From: Deltaproteobacteria bacterium
GTDB taxonomy: Bacteria > Desulfobacterota > Binatia > UBA9968
DNA: 64,000 bases
Direction: 5' to 3'
NCBI GenBank assembly: GCA_016874755.1
Contig: VGTH01000017.1
Span: 41,906 to 105,905 of the forward strand
The position numbers and the translations under genes were made by a program. A model generated the notes under the pieces. The model did not search any database. It worked only from the letters and a program-made list of their open reading frames with translations, and was not told where the DNA came from. This document shows positions 53,492 to 62,359 of this stretch, piece after piece. Each line of letters starts with the position of its first letter. The stretch's first letter is position 1.

Positions 53492-55810
53492 GTGGCTGTC
53501 ATTGGCACTGACGTAACCATGGTAGGCGGGCGCGCCAAAGTAACCGGCGCGGTGAACTACACGCCCGACCTCGAATTTCCTCGCATGCTCCATGCCAAGG
53601 CGCTGCGCAGCCCCTACCCGCACGCCAATCTGCTGCGCGTCGACACCGGCAAAGCGCTCAAACTTACGGGAGTCATCGCCATCGTCACGCGCGACGATCT
53701 TGCGGGACTCAATCCCTATTTCGGCCCGGTGGTCGACGATCAACCGGTGGTGGCCACCGAGCGCGTGCGCCACGTCGGCGAAGTGGTCGCGCTGGTGGCG
53801 GCCGAATCGCGTGAGATCGCCGAAGAGGCGCTTGGCTTGATCGAAGTCGATTACCAAGAATTGCCCGCGGTGTTCGATATTTTCGCCGCCGTGAAACCGG
53901 ACGCGCCGGTGCTGCACGCGCAGCGTCACGAAACCACCGCCGGGGTGCATCGCGAAGAATTTAACTTTCAAGTCGGCGGCAATATTTGCAGCGTCTACCG
54001 CTGCGAAGACGGCGATATCAAAAAGGGCTTCGCTGAAGCCGACGAAATCTTCGAAAACACTTACACGCTGCCGCCGGTGCAGCATGGCCACATCGAGCCG
54101 CACGCAGCGACGGCATACTGGGAGCCGAGCGGGAAGCTGGTGCTTTATTCTGCGAGCCAAAACCCCTCCGGCGTCCAAGAACAGCTGGCGCAAATTTTCA
54201 AACTGCCCGAGAACCAAGTTCGCGTCATCGTGCCGCTCGTCGGCGGCGGCTACGGCGGCAAAACCCACGCGCGCCTGGAGCCGGCACTGGCGCTGCTGGC
54301 GCGCAAAGCGCGCCGCCCGGTGCAGTGGGTGCTGACGCGCGACGAAGTTTTTCTTACTGGCCGGCGCTACGGCGCACTAGTCAAGATCAAAACCGGCTTC
54401 AAGCGCGACGGCACCATCGTCGCGCGCCAGGTCGAAGCCTTTTATGAAATCGGCGCCTACGCGCTCAACGGCCCGGTCAACGCCAAGACCGGCTGCTACG
54501 TCTCGAGCGGGCCCTATAATATTCCCAACCGCAGTCTGACCACCTACTCCGTCTACGCCAATTTACCGCCCACCGGCCCTTACCGCGGCGTTGGCGTGTC
54601 CCACGTTTGTTGGGCCTACGAGTCGGAGATGGACGACATCGCACGGCGGCTGAATATCGATCCACTCGAATTGCGCTTACGACATCTGGTCCGCGAAGGC
54701 GACCTCTTCGTCACCGGCGAAAATCTGGTTTCCGTCGGCATCACCGATTGTCTGCGCAACACGGCACAGGCGATCGGCTGGCAAGGCAAACAAGAACAAG
54801 CGGCACCGGCAAGCGGAAAAACACTGGTGCGTGGCAAAGGGCTTGCCGTAACGATCAAAAGCACGACGACACCGACAACCTCGTCCGCTAACGTGCGCTT
54901 GAACGCCGACGGCTCGGCGGTGCTCCTCACCAGCAGCGTCGAGATGGGTCAGGGGCTGCTCACTTCGGCGGCGCAAATCGTCGCCGATGAATTGGGCTTG
55001 GGTTTCGACAAAGTCACGGTCAGTTCGCCCGATACCGAGATTACGCCCTACGACAAGTCGACCAGCTCGAGCCGCACGACGTTTCACATGGGCCAGGCAG
55101 CGCAAAAAGCCGCGCGTGAGATCAAGAATCAACTGCTCGAAGTCGCCGCGAAGAAGCTCGAAGCCCGCGCCGAAGATTTGGAGCTGCGCGACGGCGCGGT
55201 CGCCGTGCGCGGCGTGCCGGACAAGAAGATCTCCATCGCCGATATCTTCAAAGCGCGCTTCGGCTCCACCGTCGGCAGCATGTTCGGCGGCCATTGCTTC
55301 AAATCCGACGGCGGCCTGGATCCGAAAACCGGCAAGGGCAAAGCCGCGGCTTTCTGGTTTTTCTCCGCCTGCGGTGCCGAAGTTGAAGTGGATGTTGAAA
55401 CCGGCAAGGTGCGCGTCTTAAACACCGTCACCGCCGTCGACGCCGGCAAAGCGATCCATCCGCGCCAGTGCGGCATGCAGAACGAAGGCTCGCTGCTCTC
55501 CGGCATGGGCTCGGCGCTGTTCGAAGAAATGGTTTACGACAACGGCCAGCCGATCAACAGCAACTTTTTGGAGTACATGCTGCCGTCTCTGGAAGATCAT
55601 CCGGGCGGCTTTCGCTCGATCATCGTCGAGACGCCGCATCCCGATGGTCCCTACGGCGCCAAGGGCGTCGGCGAAGCGGCGCTGCCGCCGGTGGCGCCGG
55701 CTATCGGCAACGCGATTGCCAACGCGCTCGGCGGCGCGCGCGTGAGAGACTTGCCGATCAAGCCGGATAAGATTATCGCCGCGCTCAATGCTTTGAAGGA
55801 GAAACCCTAG
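53492..55810 (+). CDS. Molybdenum hydroxylase large subunit (CoxL/XdhA-like)
   Basis: This 772-residue molybdopterin-cytosine-dinucleotide-binding subunit has an N-terminal a/b hammerhead domain (GAVNYTPDLEFPRMLHAKAL). The Mo domains contain VGGGYGGKTHARLEP, TGPYRGVGVSH, a GQG-like EMGQGLLTSA and the C-terminal GAKGVGEAALPP, with the catalytic-type Glu near 728. The loop at about 361 (PYRGVG) is not the AYRCSFR of CO dehydrogenases, so CO oxidation is unlikely. It hydroxylates an unknown, perhaps aromatic or heterocyclic, substrate. The start is GTG. Confidence 0.92.
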   Translation: MAVIGTDVTMVGGRAKVTGAVNYTPDLEFPRMLHAKALRSPYPHANLLRVDTGKALKLTGVIAIVTRDDLAGLNPYFGPVVDDQPVVATERVRHVGEVVALVAAESREIAEEALGLIEVDYQELPAVFDIFAAVKPDAPVLHAQRHETTAGVHREEFNFQVGGNICSVYRCEDGDIKKGFAEADEIFENTYTLPPVQHGHIEPHAATAYWEPSGKLVLYSASQNPSGVQEQLAQIFKLPENQVRVIVPLVGGGYGGKTHARLEPALALLARKARRPVQWVLTRDEVFLTGRRYGALVKIKTGFKRDGTIVARQVEAFYEIGAYALNGPVNAKTGCYVSSGPYNIPNRSLTTYSVYANLPPTGPYRGVGVSHVCWAYESEMDDIARRLNIDPLELRLRHLVREGDLFVTGENLVSVGITDCLRNTAQAIGWQGKQEQAAPASGKTLVRGKGLAVTIKSTTTPTTSSANVRLNADGSAVLLTSSVEMGQGLLTSAAQIVADELGLGFDKVTVSSPDTEITPYDKSTSSSRTTFHMGQAAQKAAREIKNQLLEVAAKKLEARAEDLELRDGAVAVRGVPDKKISIADIFKARFGSTVGSMFGGHCFKSDGGLDPKTGKGKAAAFWFFSACGAEVEVDVETGKVRVLNTVTAVDAGKAIHPRQCGMQNEGSLLSGMGSALFEEMVYDNGQPINSNFLEYMLPSLEDHPGGFRSIIVETPHPDGPYGAKGVGEAALPPVAPAIGNAIANALGGARVRDLPIKPDKIIAALNALKEKP

Positions 55811-55811
55811 C

Positions 55812-56273
55812 GTGGACATTGCTATCTCAACGACGATCAACGGCCGCGTCCATGATCTCAGCGTAAGACCAAACCAGACGCTGCTCGATTTGCTGCGCGA
55901 TGATTTGTCGCTTAAAGGCTCGGTCGAAGGCTGCGGCGCCGGCGTCTGCGGCTCCTGCACGGTATTAGTCGATGGTCGCCCGGTGAGTTCCTGTCTAATG
56001 CTTGCGACCAATGCCGCAGGGAAAAAGATCACGACCATCGAAGGGCTCAGCCAAGACGGCAAGCTCGACCCGGTGCAAGAGGCGTTTCTCAAACACCAGG
56101 CGTTTCAATGCGGCTACTGCACGCCGGGCATGATCATGGCGGTGAAGGGCTTGCTGCTCAACAATCCGCATCCGACCGAAGAACAAGCGCGCGACTATCT
56201 ATCGGGGAATCTGTGCCGCTGTGGCACCTACGTCGAAGTGCTCGCGGCGGTGAAGGAGTTGGCGACCGGCTGA
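55812..56273 (+). CDS. Molybdenum hydroxylase 2Fe-2S subunit (CoxS/XdhC-type small subunit)
   Basis: This 153-residue protein has the plant-type ferredoxin cluster motif GCGAGVCGSCTVLVDGR with Cys61 (Cys41, 46, 49, 61). The second cluster is in QCGYCTPGMIMAVKG and GNLCRCGTYVEVLAAV (Cys100, 103, 135, 137). The GTG start lies 1 base after the large-subunit stop and has AAGGAG upstream inside the previous gene. It is last in the operon. Confidence 0.94.
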   Translation: MDIAISTTINGRVHDLSVRPNQTLLDLLRDDLSLKGSVEGCGAGVCGSCTVLVDGRPVSSCLMLATNAAGKKITTIEGLSQDGKLDPVQEAFLKHQAFQCGYCTPGMIMAVKGLLLNNPHPTEEQARDYLSGNLCRCGTYVEVLAAVKELATG

Positions 56274-56358
56274 AGCCGGTCGCGTTCAAAAGTTCAAGGT
56301 TGTCAACTCGGTTCTGGGTTTAATCGTTTTCAAACAGAAACAAATTGGAGGATCTGCC

Positions 56359-57411
56359 ATGGCTTCTCCCGTTCGCATTTACGCTGGCACCCAAGAAGGT
56401 TTGTTTGTCTGGCGCGCGCAGAGCGGCGGTTGGGAAACCGTTAATGTCGCGTTCAAGACCGGCACCATCGATGGCATCGATGGCTTGCGGCGCAAGCCCA
56501 ATGTGGTTTTTCTTTGCGTCACCCAGGATGGTCTCTATCGCACCGATGACGCCGGCAAAAGCTGGCGCCGGGTTTTCGAAGGCAACGTGCGCACCGTTAC
56601 CGTCGACCCGACCAACGAAGAAGTGATCTACTGCGGCGTCGAGCCGATTCACCTCTATCGAAGCGAAGATGGCGGCAAGAGTTGGGAAGAATTAACCGGC
56701 GTGCAAGCGCTGCCGGCGGAAGTAAAGAAAAACTGGAGCTACCCGCGCCCACCGCACCGCGAGCATGTGCGCCACGTTTTCGTTCACCCAGACGATCCGA
56801 ACATTCTGCATGTCTGTCTGGAACATGGCGGCATCATCCGCAGCTTCGACCGCGGCACGACTTGGCAGGACGTCAGCCGCGGCATCGATTATCTCGACAT
56901 TCATCATTTGAGCAGCGCACCAGGACGCAAAGATCTTTTTTTCGTCGCCACCGCGCGCGGCTTTTTCAAAAGCACTGATCCAAGTAACGGCTGGCAGCGC
57001 GCCGAGAATGGTTTCACCCGCGACTACTTTCACGATTTCGTCTTTTTGCCGGGAAATCCCGGCGCCATGCTGGTGGCGACGGCGGATAAATCGCCCGGCT
57101 ATTGGGACCGCCCCGAGCGCGCCCAGGGCGCGGTCTTTCGCAGCCGCAACCAGGCCGAGAGCTGGGAGCGCGTCGGCGTCGGCCAGTGGCTGCCCAACGA
57201 TATGAAACAGATGGTCTGGGCGCTGGCACAGCACCCCGAAGACCCATCGATCGTCTACGCCGGCCTGGGCGCCGTGTCGCGCGGCCGCTCGGCGGACGCC
57301 AGCCAAAAAGGCGAAGGCGATATCCTCGTCAGCGAAGACCAGGGGGACAGCTGGGAGAGATTGCCGTTGGATTTGCCGGCCGATCGCGTGCTCTGGATCG
57401 CCGCGGAATGA
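56359..57411 (+). CDS. BNR/VPS10-type beta-propeller protein
   Basis: This 350-residue protein has repeated Asp-box-like motifs: YRTDDAGKSWRRVFEG, YRSEDGGKSWEELTG, IRSFDRGTTWQDVSRG, RSRNQAESWERVG and VSEDQGDSWERLPL. Five to seven blades are predicted. No catalytic sialidase Arg triad or signal peptide is evident, so it is likely an intracellular or cytosolic propeller of unknown role. GGAGG precedes the ATG. It follows the Mo-hydroxylase genes by 85 bases on the same strand. Confidence 0.85.
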   Translation: MASPVRIYAGTQEGLFVWRAQSGGWETVNVAFKTGTIDGIDGLRRKPNVVFLCVTQDGLYRTDDAGKSWRRVFEGNVRTVTVDPTNEEVIYCGVEPIHLYRSEDGGKSWEELTGVQALPAEVKKNWSYPRPPHREHVRHVFVHPDDPNILHVCLEHGGIIRSFDRGTTWQDVSRGIDYLDIHHLSSAPGRKDLFFVATARGFFKSTDPSNGWQRAENGFTRDYFHDFVFLPGNPGAMLVATADKSPGYWDRPERAQGAVFRSRNQAESWERVGVGQWLPNDMKQMVWALAQHPEDPSIVYAGLGAVSRGRSADASQKGEGDILVSEDQGDSWERLPLDLPADRVLWIAAE

Positions 57412-57419
57412 TTTGGATT

Positions 57420-57508
57420 ATTCACCACGGAGACACGCAGAGCGCGGAGTTCGGAAAGGGTCTATTTTGAAATCCTAACTCTGTGCCCTCTGTGCCGTTG
57501 TGGTGAGT
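57420..57508. repeat. CACGGAG-family palindrome
   Basis: ATTCACCACGGAGACACGCAG AGCGCGGAGTTCGGAAAGGG pairs with CCTAACTCTGTGCCCTCTGT GCCGTTGTGGTGAGT. Confidence 0.88.
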
Positions 57509-57534
57509 CTTTGTTAGGCTCGAGCGGAGGAGTC

Positions 57535-58548
57535 ATGAAGTTTCTTTTCACCTCGCTGTTGATCTTTGTATGCTTGGCTTCCACTTTGTCTGCCCAATCG
57601 CCAGAGCTCATTCAAGCCGCCAAAAAAGAAGGTGAAGTCGTCGTCTTCGGCTCGCTGGAAAACGACGTCGCGGCGGCGATTAACAATGGCTTCGAGGCCA
57701 AGTACGGCATCAAGCCGAAATATTTTCGCGGCTCGTCGACGGTGATCATCGACCGCATCACTACCGAACATCGCACCGGAAAGATCAGCTCAGACGTGGT
57801 TTACACCACCGCCGAGCCGATGAAATTCATCAATCGAGAAAAGGGATTGCTGACCCGCTACCTTTCGCCTTCGGCCAAGAATTACGAGAAAAAACTGATC
57901 GACGATTTCTTTGGCCCCAACTATCGCAGCGTCATCATTGGCTTCATCTTCAACAAAAGTATGATCAAGCCCGAGGACATGCCGAAATCCTACGAAGATA
58001 TCGTCAACCCGAAGTGGAAGGGCAAGATCGCCATGGGCAATCCGACGCTGCACGACACGACCATCGACTGGCTGGCGAGCCTGCATCACGTGTTTGGCTC
58101 GCAGCAAAAGGCCAATGACTGGATCAAGCGCTTGGCGGCCCTGGAGCCGCTGCTGCTCGATTCCATGGTCCCTGTAGGCGAGCGCGTCGCCTCGGGTGAA
58201 GTGCCGATGGGCGTTGCCTATCCCAAGTACGTCCAAGTCTGGGGCAAAAAAGGCGCGCCCCTCGACTACGTCAAAGGCCTGCCGGTTTACTTGGGTGACG
58301 GCAACTACATAGGCCTGACAACAAAAGCCCCCAACCCCAACGCGGCGAAGCTTTTCATCGACTACTTCCTCGGCGAGGAAAGCTCGCAGATCATGGCCAG
58401 CGCCGGCGAGTTCGTTAATCGCCAAGGCATCTACCCGCCGATGCCCGGCGCCGAGCAGGTGGTCGCGAAATTTGTGCAGATGAACGCCATGAGCGCCGAC
58501 GAATACCGCCAGAAAAAAGAGGAGTACCGGCAGATTTTCAAGCGCTAG
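57535..58548 (+). CDS. Extracellular solute-binding protein, Fe(III)/spermidine-type (SBP_bac)
   Basis: This protein of about 337 residues starts at MKFLFTSLLIFVCLASTLSA, with GGAGGAGTC upstream. The binding fold has AAKKEGEVVVFGSLENDV, FRGSSTVIIDRITTEHRTGK and NPKWKGKIAMGNPTLHD, near FbpA/ThiB-like periplasmic proteins. The Fe-site Tyr residues of FbpA are not evident, so the ligand is open. It is the first of four consecutive solute-binding genes on the plus strand, with no permease or ATPase nearby. Confidence 0.88.
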   Translation: MKFLFTSLLIFVCLASTLSAQSPELIQAAKKEGEVVVFGSLENDVAAAINNGFEAKYGIKPKYFRGSSTVIIDRITTEHRTGKISSDVVYTTAEPMKFINREKGLLTRYLSPSAKNYEKKLIDDFFGPNYRSVIIGFIFNKSMIKPEDMPKSYEDIVNPKWKGKIAMGNPTLHDTTIDWLASLHHVFGSQQKANDWIKRLAALEPLLLDSMVPVGERVASGEVPMGVAYPKYVQVWGKKGAPLDYVKGLPVYLGDGNYIGLTTKAPNPNAAKLFIDYFLGEESSQIMASAGEFVNRQGIYPPMPGAEQVVAKFVQMNAMSADEYRQKKEEYRQIFKR

Positions 58549-58613
58549 ACGAGCACATCGACAACGGCGGTTTCGCAACTCGCTCTAACCATTTTTCTTT
58601 ACGAAGGATACCC

Positions 58614-59603
58614 ATGAGCAAGCCCGTTTGTACTTTTGGTTTTCTCTGCGCCGTCATTCTGCTGGTCATCTCTCCCCTTTACTCTGCGCAGACGCCACTA
58701 AAATCCCGCGCTGCCTACACCGTGATCTCCGGCATTCTCACGCCCATCTGGCTGGCGGCTGAAGAGCGCGCGTTTCAAAAATACAATCTCGACATCGAAT
58801 TGGTCTTCATTTCCGGCTCGCCGGTTACGCTTCGCTCCCTCGTCGCCGGAGAAATCGACTTCGCCGCGCCGGGCGCCGAACCGGCCGTCAGCGCCATCTT
58901 GGGCGGCGCGGACTTGTCGATCGTCGCCTTCGTCGCCAACCGCACACCGATTAGCCTCTATGTCGAACCGGCGATTGCAAAAGTCGAAGAGCTCAAAGGC
59001 AAAACCGTCGCTCTTACCAGCTTTGCGTCGAGCGGCGCGTATTTGCTCAAGGTCTGTTTGGGCGAAGTGCGGCTGGAACAGCGCAAGGACGTTCAGGTCA
59101 CCCAGTCCGGCGGCTATGTCGAATCGCTCGCGGCCTTGCAGTCCGGACGTGTGCAGGGCGCCATGTTGGCCCCGCCCATCAGTTACCGGGCAGAAGCTTT
59201 GGGCTTCAAAAAAATCTGGAGCGGCCTCGGCGTTGAATACCCCTCAACAACCATCGCGGTGAGAAAGTCCTACCTGACGAAATCGCCAGAGCCGGTCGGA
59301 CAGTTTCTCCAGGCCATCGCTGACGGGGTACATCTATTCAAGACCGACCGCGAAAAAGCGCTCAAGGTGATGGCGCAATACACCAAGCTGAAAGATCGGA
59401 CCATTCTGGAGAAAACCTACGCCGACAACAAAGACGTTCATAACCAAATGCTGCTGCCAACGGAGTCCGGGATAAGAACTATCCTCGAAGTGCTCGCACC
59501 AGTAAATCCGAAGGCCGCCGGGGCCAAACCGGAAGCTTTCATCGATGCCGGTCCGTTGAAAAGATTAGAGGAGCGTGGCTTCTTCAAAAAGTTTTCGAGC
59601 TAA
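58614..59603 (+). CDS. NMT1-like solute-binding protein
   Basis: This 329-residue protein has a signal peptide (FGFLCAVILLVISPLYSA). Binding-fold elements are AAYTVISGILTPIWLAAEER, VTLRSLVAGEIDFAAPG, EELKGKTVALTSFASSGAY and GVEYPSTTIAVRKSYLT. It is similar in plan to the proteins at 21838 and 45199. Probable ligands of the group are sulfonates, taurine or aromatic acids, not determinable here. It lies 66 bases after the previous solute-binding gene. Confidence 0.88.
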   Translation: MSKPVCTFGFLCAVILLVISPLYSAQTPLKSRAAYTVISGILTPIWLAAEERAFQKYNLDIELVFISGSPVTLRSLVAGEIDFAAPGAEPAVSAILGGADLSIVAFVANRTPISLYVEPAIAKVEELKGKTVALTSFASSGAYLLKVCLGEVRLEQRKDVQVTQSGGYVESLAALQSGRVQGAMLAPPISYRAEALGFKKIWSGLGVEYPSTTIAVRKSYLTKSPEPVGQFLQAIADGVHLFKTDREKALKVMAQYTKLKDRTILEKTYADNKDVHNQMLLPTESGIRTILEVLAPVNPKAAGAKPEAFIDAGPLKRLEERGFFKKFSS

Positions 59604-59692
59604 TCCCATTTGCATTGGTGCGACCCGACTCTGCCGCCTTTGCGCGAAACCGTATCCTTGGTACTATCGAAAACTGTATTAGGGCGACATGG

Positions 59693-59756
59693 ATGAAAAA
59701 GATCTCGAAAGTTGGGGTTTTGCCGCACTATCGGTTGGAATTGGAGTTTGATCTTT
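59693..59756 (+). pseudogene. DUF2442 fragment
   Basis: A short frame, MKKISKVGVLPHYRLELEFD, resembles the first strands of DUF2442 proteins. It runs directly into the DUF4160 start. The rest of the domain is missing. Confidence 0.45.
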
Positions 59757-59758
59757 TC

Positions 59759-60018
59759 ATGCCTGAGACTAGCCGTTTTTTTGGTATCGTGATCAAAATG
59801 TTTTCAATGATCGCAACCCGCCGCACTTTCACGCAGAATATGGGAGTGCGGTTGCGCTCATAGACATCCAAACCTTGTCGGTGTTCTCAGGTTATCTTCC
59901 GCCGCGGGTACTGGGACTTGTAATTGAATGGGCAACATTGCACCGACAAGAACTTCTCGCAGACTGAGAAAGGGCCCGTGCACGTGAGGAGCTGAAAAAG
60001 ATCGCGCCGCGCGAATGA
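59759..60018 (+). pseudogene. DUF4160 pseudogene (frameshift and internal stop)
   Basis: The frame begins MPETSRFFGIVIKM, then continues after a shift near 59800 as NDRNPPHFHAEYGSAVALID, GYLPPRVLGLVIEWATLHRQ, ELLAD-stop-ERARAREELKKIAP. The complete protein would be about 85 residues, the normal DUF4160 size. The TGG of the usual DW-ERA region is TGA. DUF4160/DUF2442 pairs often sit in mobile or toxin-antitoxin-like cassettes. Confidence 0.75.
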
Positions 60019-60067
60019 TGACAACCGCAGCTATCGCCCTTGATCTATTGCCCTGGAGACCAAACTC

Positions 60068-61042
60068 ATGCTCCTGCTTGTTTCGTTGGTTTTGCTATCG
60101 CTAGCATGCACTCCGGTTTACGCCCAGGAAAAAATCCGCGTCGGCTTGGGCTCCATCAGTTTACAATCCGGTCTGGTGCACATCGGCAAGGACCGCGGGT
60201 TGTTCGCCAAGTACGGGCTGACGACGGAGAGCATCTACATTCCTGGCGGCTCGACCAACGTGCAAGTGCTGGTCTCGGGCAATCTCGATCTGTCGCAGCT
60301 CTCCGGCGCGCCCGGGGTGGCGGCGAATCTCGAAGGGGCAGACATCGTCTACTTCGCCGGTTTGCTCGATAGACTGAACTATCAGCTCATCGCCCGGCCG
60401 GACATAAAGAACATCGAACAATTGAAAGGCAAAAAATTCGCGGTCAGCCGCTACGGTTCTTCCGCCGATTTCGGCATGCGTGCCATGCTCAAGCGCGTCG
60501 GCGTCGATCCAGTGAAAGAGGCGACGATCTTGCAAATCGGCGACGAGCCGGCGCGCATCGCCGCAATCACGTCCGGCAACGTCGACGGCACGGTGGTCAA
60601 CGCGCCTTTTGGCACCGAAGCGGAGCGCTTGAAGCTCAGCGTCCTCGCCGACTCGGTCAAAATGAATATTCCCTTCTTCAACACCGGCCTCTTGGGCAGC
60701 AAGCGATACTTAGACCGGCAGGACGCCAAGGTGATGAACTTCCTGCGCGCCTACTTGGAAGCGATTAAAGTTTTCAAGGCCGAGCGCGACTACTCGATCA
60801 AAGCGCTGGGCCAGTTCACTCGCGTGCAAAACGTCAAGGCGCTGCAGGACGGCTATGATTATTTCGTCACTCAGCTACCCAACGTCCCCTATCCGTCCGC
60901 CGAAGCAATGCAAGCGGTCGTCGCGCAGATCGCCGAGACCAACCCGCGGGCGCGCGGCATCGACGCGAAGAGTTATGTCACTGATCGCTACCTGAAACGG
61001 TTAGAAGAAGAAGGGTTCGTCAAAAGACTCTGGGGGAAATAA
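60068..61042 (+). CDS. NMT1-like solute-binding protein
   Basis: This 324-residue protein has a signal peptide (LLVSLVLLSLACTPVYA); Cys16 could be a lipobox-like residue but the context is weak. The binding fold has KDRGLFAKYGLTTESIYIPG, STNVQVLVSGNLDLSQLSG, QLKGKKFAVSRYGSSADFGM and the C-terminal GYDYFVTQLPNVPYP. GGAGACC is upstream. It belongs to the series of solute-binding genes at 57.5-63.4 kb. Confidence 0.88.
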   Translation: MLLLVSLVLLSLACTPVYAQEKIRVGLGSISLQSGLVHIGKDRGLFAKYGLTTESIYIPGGSTNVQVLVSGNLDLSQLSGAPGVAANLEGADIVYFAGLLDRLNYQLIARPDIKNIEQLKGKKFAVSRYGSSADFGMRAMLKRVGVDPVKEATILQIGDEPARIAAITSGNVDGTVVNAPFGTEAERLKLSVLADSVKMNIPFFNTGLLGSKRYLDRQDAKVMNFLRAYLEAIKVFKAERDYSIKALGQFTRVQNVKALQDGYDYFVTQLPNVPYPSAEAMQAVVAQIAETNPRARGIDAKSYVTDRYLKRLEEEGFVKRLWGK

Positions 61043-61095
61043 ATTGTTTCGTTCAACAGTTCAAAAGTTCAACGTTCAACGTCGGGGACGCAGAA

Positions 61096-62016
61096 GTGGA
61101 AACCTTAGGCTTCATCGGTCTTGGCACCATCGGCGGCACCATCGCCAATAACTTGCGCAGTGCGGGCTATCCGCTGATCGTGCACGACATCCGCCCCGAA
61201 GCGGGGCAGCGGCTCGTTGAGGCCGGCGCGCAACGCGGCGAATCGGCGGGCGATGTTGCCCAGCGCTGCAAAACCGTTTTGACGTCTTTACCGAGCCCGC
61301 GGGAGGTCGAGGAAGTCGCGCTGGGCGCGGACGGATTGATCCAAGGCATCCGTGCCGGCAGCCTCTACATCGATCTGACCAGCAGTCATCCGGATCTCAT
61401 CCGGCGCATCGACGCTGAGTTTCAATCGCGCGGCGCGCAGGTGCTCGACGCGCCGCTGATTGTCGGTGCCAAAGGCATCGCCAATAAAAGCGTGCAGATA
61501 TTAGCCTCTGGTGAACCAGCCGCCTTCGAAACTGCGCGACCGATTTTCGAAGCCTTCGGCGACACGCTGGTCTACACCGGCGCCCTAGGCACCGGCACGG
61601 TCATCAAGCTGGCGCACAACTTAGTCCGCCGCGGCATCGGCCTGGCGATCGGCGAAGGCATTGTCTTGGGCGCCAAAGCCGGCGCCGATCCTGAGCTGCT
61701 CTGGAAATGCATGCACTGGGGGTTGGACGTGCAATTACAACAAATGGCCAAGACGCTGCCGGAAACAGTGTTTACCGGCGACTTCGAGAAACCATCGGGC
61801 TTCAACATCGCGCTCGCGCGCAAGGATGTGGGTTTGGCCACCGAGCTAGGCCGCCAGCAGAATGTGCCGATGCCCATCGCGGCACTGGTGGAGCAGATTA
61901 TGACCCAAGCGATCGGCCGCGGCTGGGGTGCTCAGAGCACGCTCTCGCTATTTCGCTTGCAGGAAGAAGCGGCCGCAATCGCGGTGCGTAAATCGGGGGG
62001 AATGGACGCGGAATAA
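61096..62016 (+). CDS. 3-hydroxyisobutyrate-dehydrogenase-like NAD(P)-dependent oxidoreductase
   Basis: This 306-residue protein has the Rossmann motif GFIGLGTIGGTIANNLRSAG and the beta-hydroxyacid dehydrogenase elements DLTSSHPDL, DAPLIVGAKGIANKSVQI, GTGTVIKLAHNL and FNIALARKDVGLA. The catalytic Lys is in IKLAHN. It oxidises a beta-hydroxyacid or reduces a semialdehyde. The start is GTG. It is placed between two solute-binding genes, consistent with a catabolic step. Confidence 0.9.
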   Translation: METLGFIGLGTIGGTIANNLRSAGYPLIVHDIRPEAGQRLVEAGAQRGESAGDVAQRCKTVLTSLPSPREVEEVALGADGLIQGIRAGSLYIDLTSSHPDLIRRIDAEFQSRGAQVLDAPLIVGAKGIANKSVQILASGEPAAFETARPIFEAFGDTLVYTGALGTGTVIKLAHNLVRRGIGLAIGEGIVLGAKAGADPELLWKCMHWGLDVQLQQMAKTLPETVFTGDFEKPSGFNIALARKDVGLATELGRQQNVPMPIAALVEQIMTQAIGRGWGAQSTLSLFRLQEEAAAIAVRKSGGMDAE

Positions 62017-62069
62017 CTCACCACGAAGGACCTTGCGCGGCGTAGCCGCAACCAAGCGCTCCGGAGCAT

Positions 62070-62182
62070 TCACCACGGAGGACACGGAGATCACAGAGGC
62101 AAGAAAGAGGCATTCGGAAATTGTTCACAAAGCTTCTTTGCTCTGTCTTCTTCTCCGTGCTCTCTGTGCGCTCCGTGGTGCA
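62070..62182. repeat. CACGGAG-family palindrome
   Basis: ATTCACCACGGAGGACACGG AGATCACAGAGGCAAG...GCATTCGGAAATTG pairs with CTCTGTCTTCTTCTCCGTGC TCTCTGTGCGCTCCGTGGTG. Confidence 0.88.
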
Positions 62183-62225
62183 TTGTCCGAGAGTTTTCGC
62201 AAGCCGGCAAATTTTCAACTATATT

Positions 62226-62335
62226 GGCACGAAGAGCACAAAGGTAAGAGAAGATAATACCGTAGACTTTCTTTCCGAACTTCGTGTCCGGAGCCTGTGG
62301 CGAGCAAGTCGAACCACGCGCTTCGTGGTGCGTGT
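62226..62335. repeat. CACGAAG-family palindrome before the last solute-binding gene
   Basis: GGCACGAAGAGCACAAAGGT, then AAGAGAAG, is opposite TTTCCGAACTTCGTGTCCGG, with a further CGCTTCGTGGTGCGTGTTCC arm. The 62017-62359 gap is entirely repeat DNA. Confidence 0.8.
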
Positions 62336-62359
62336 TCCGAGAAACTTGTTGGAGGTTTT

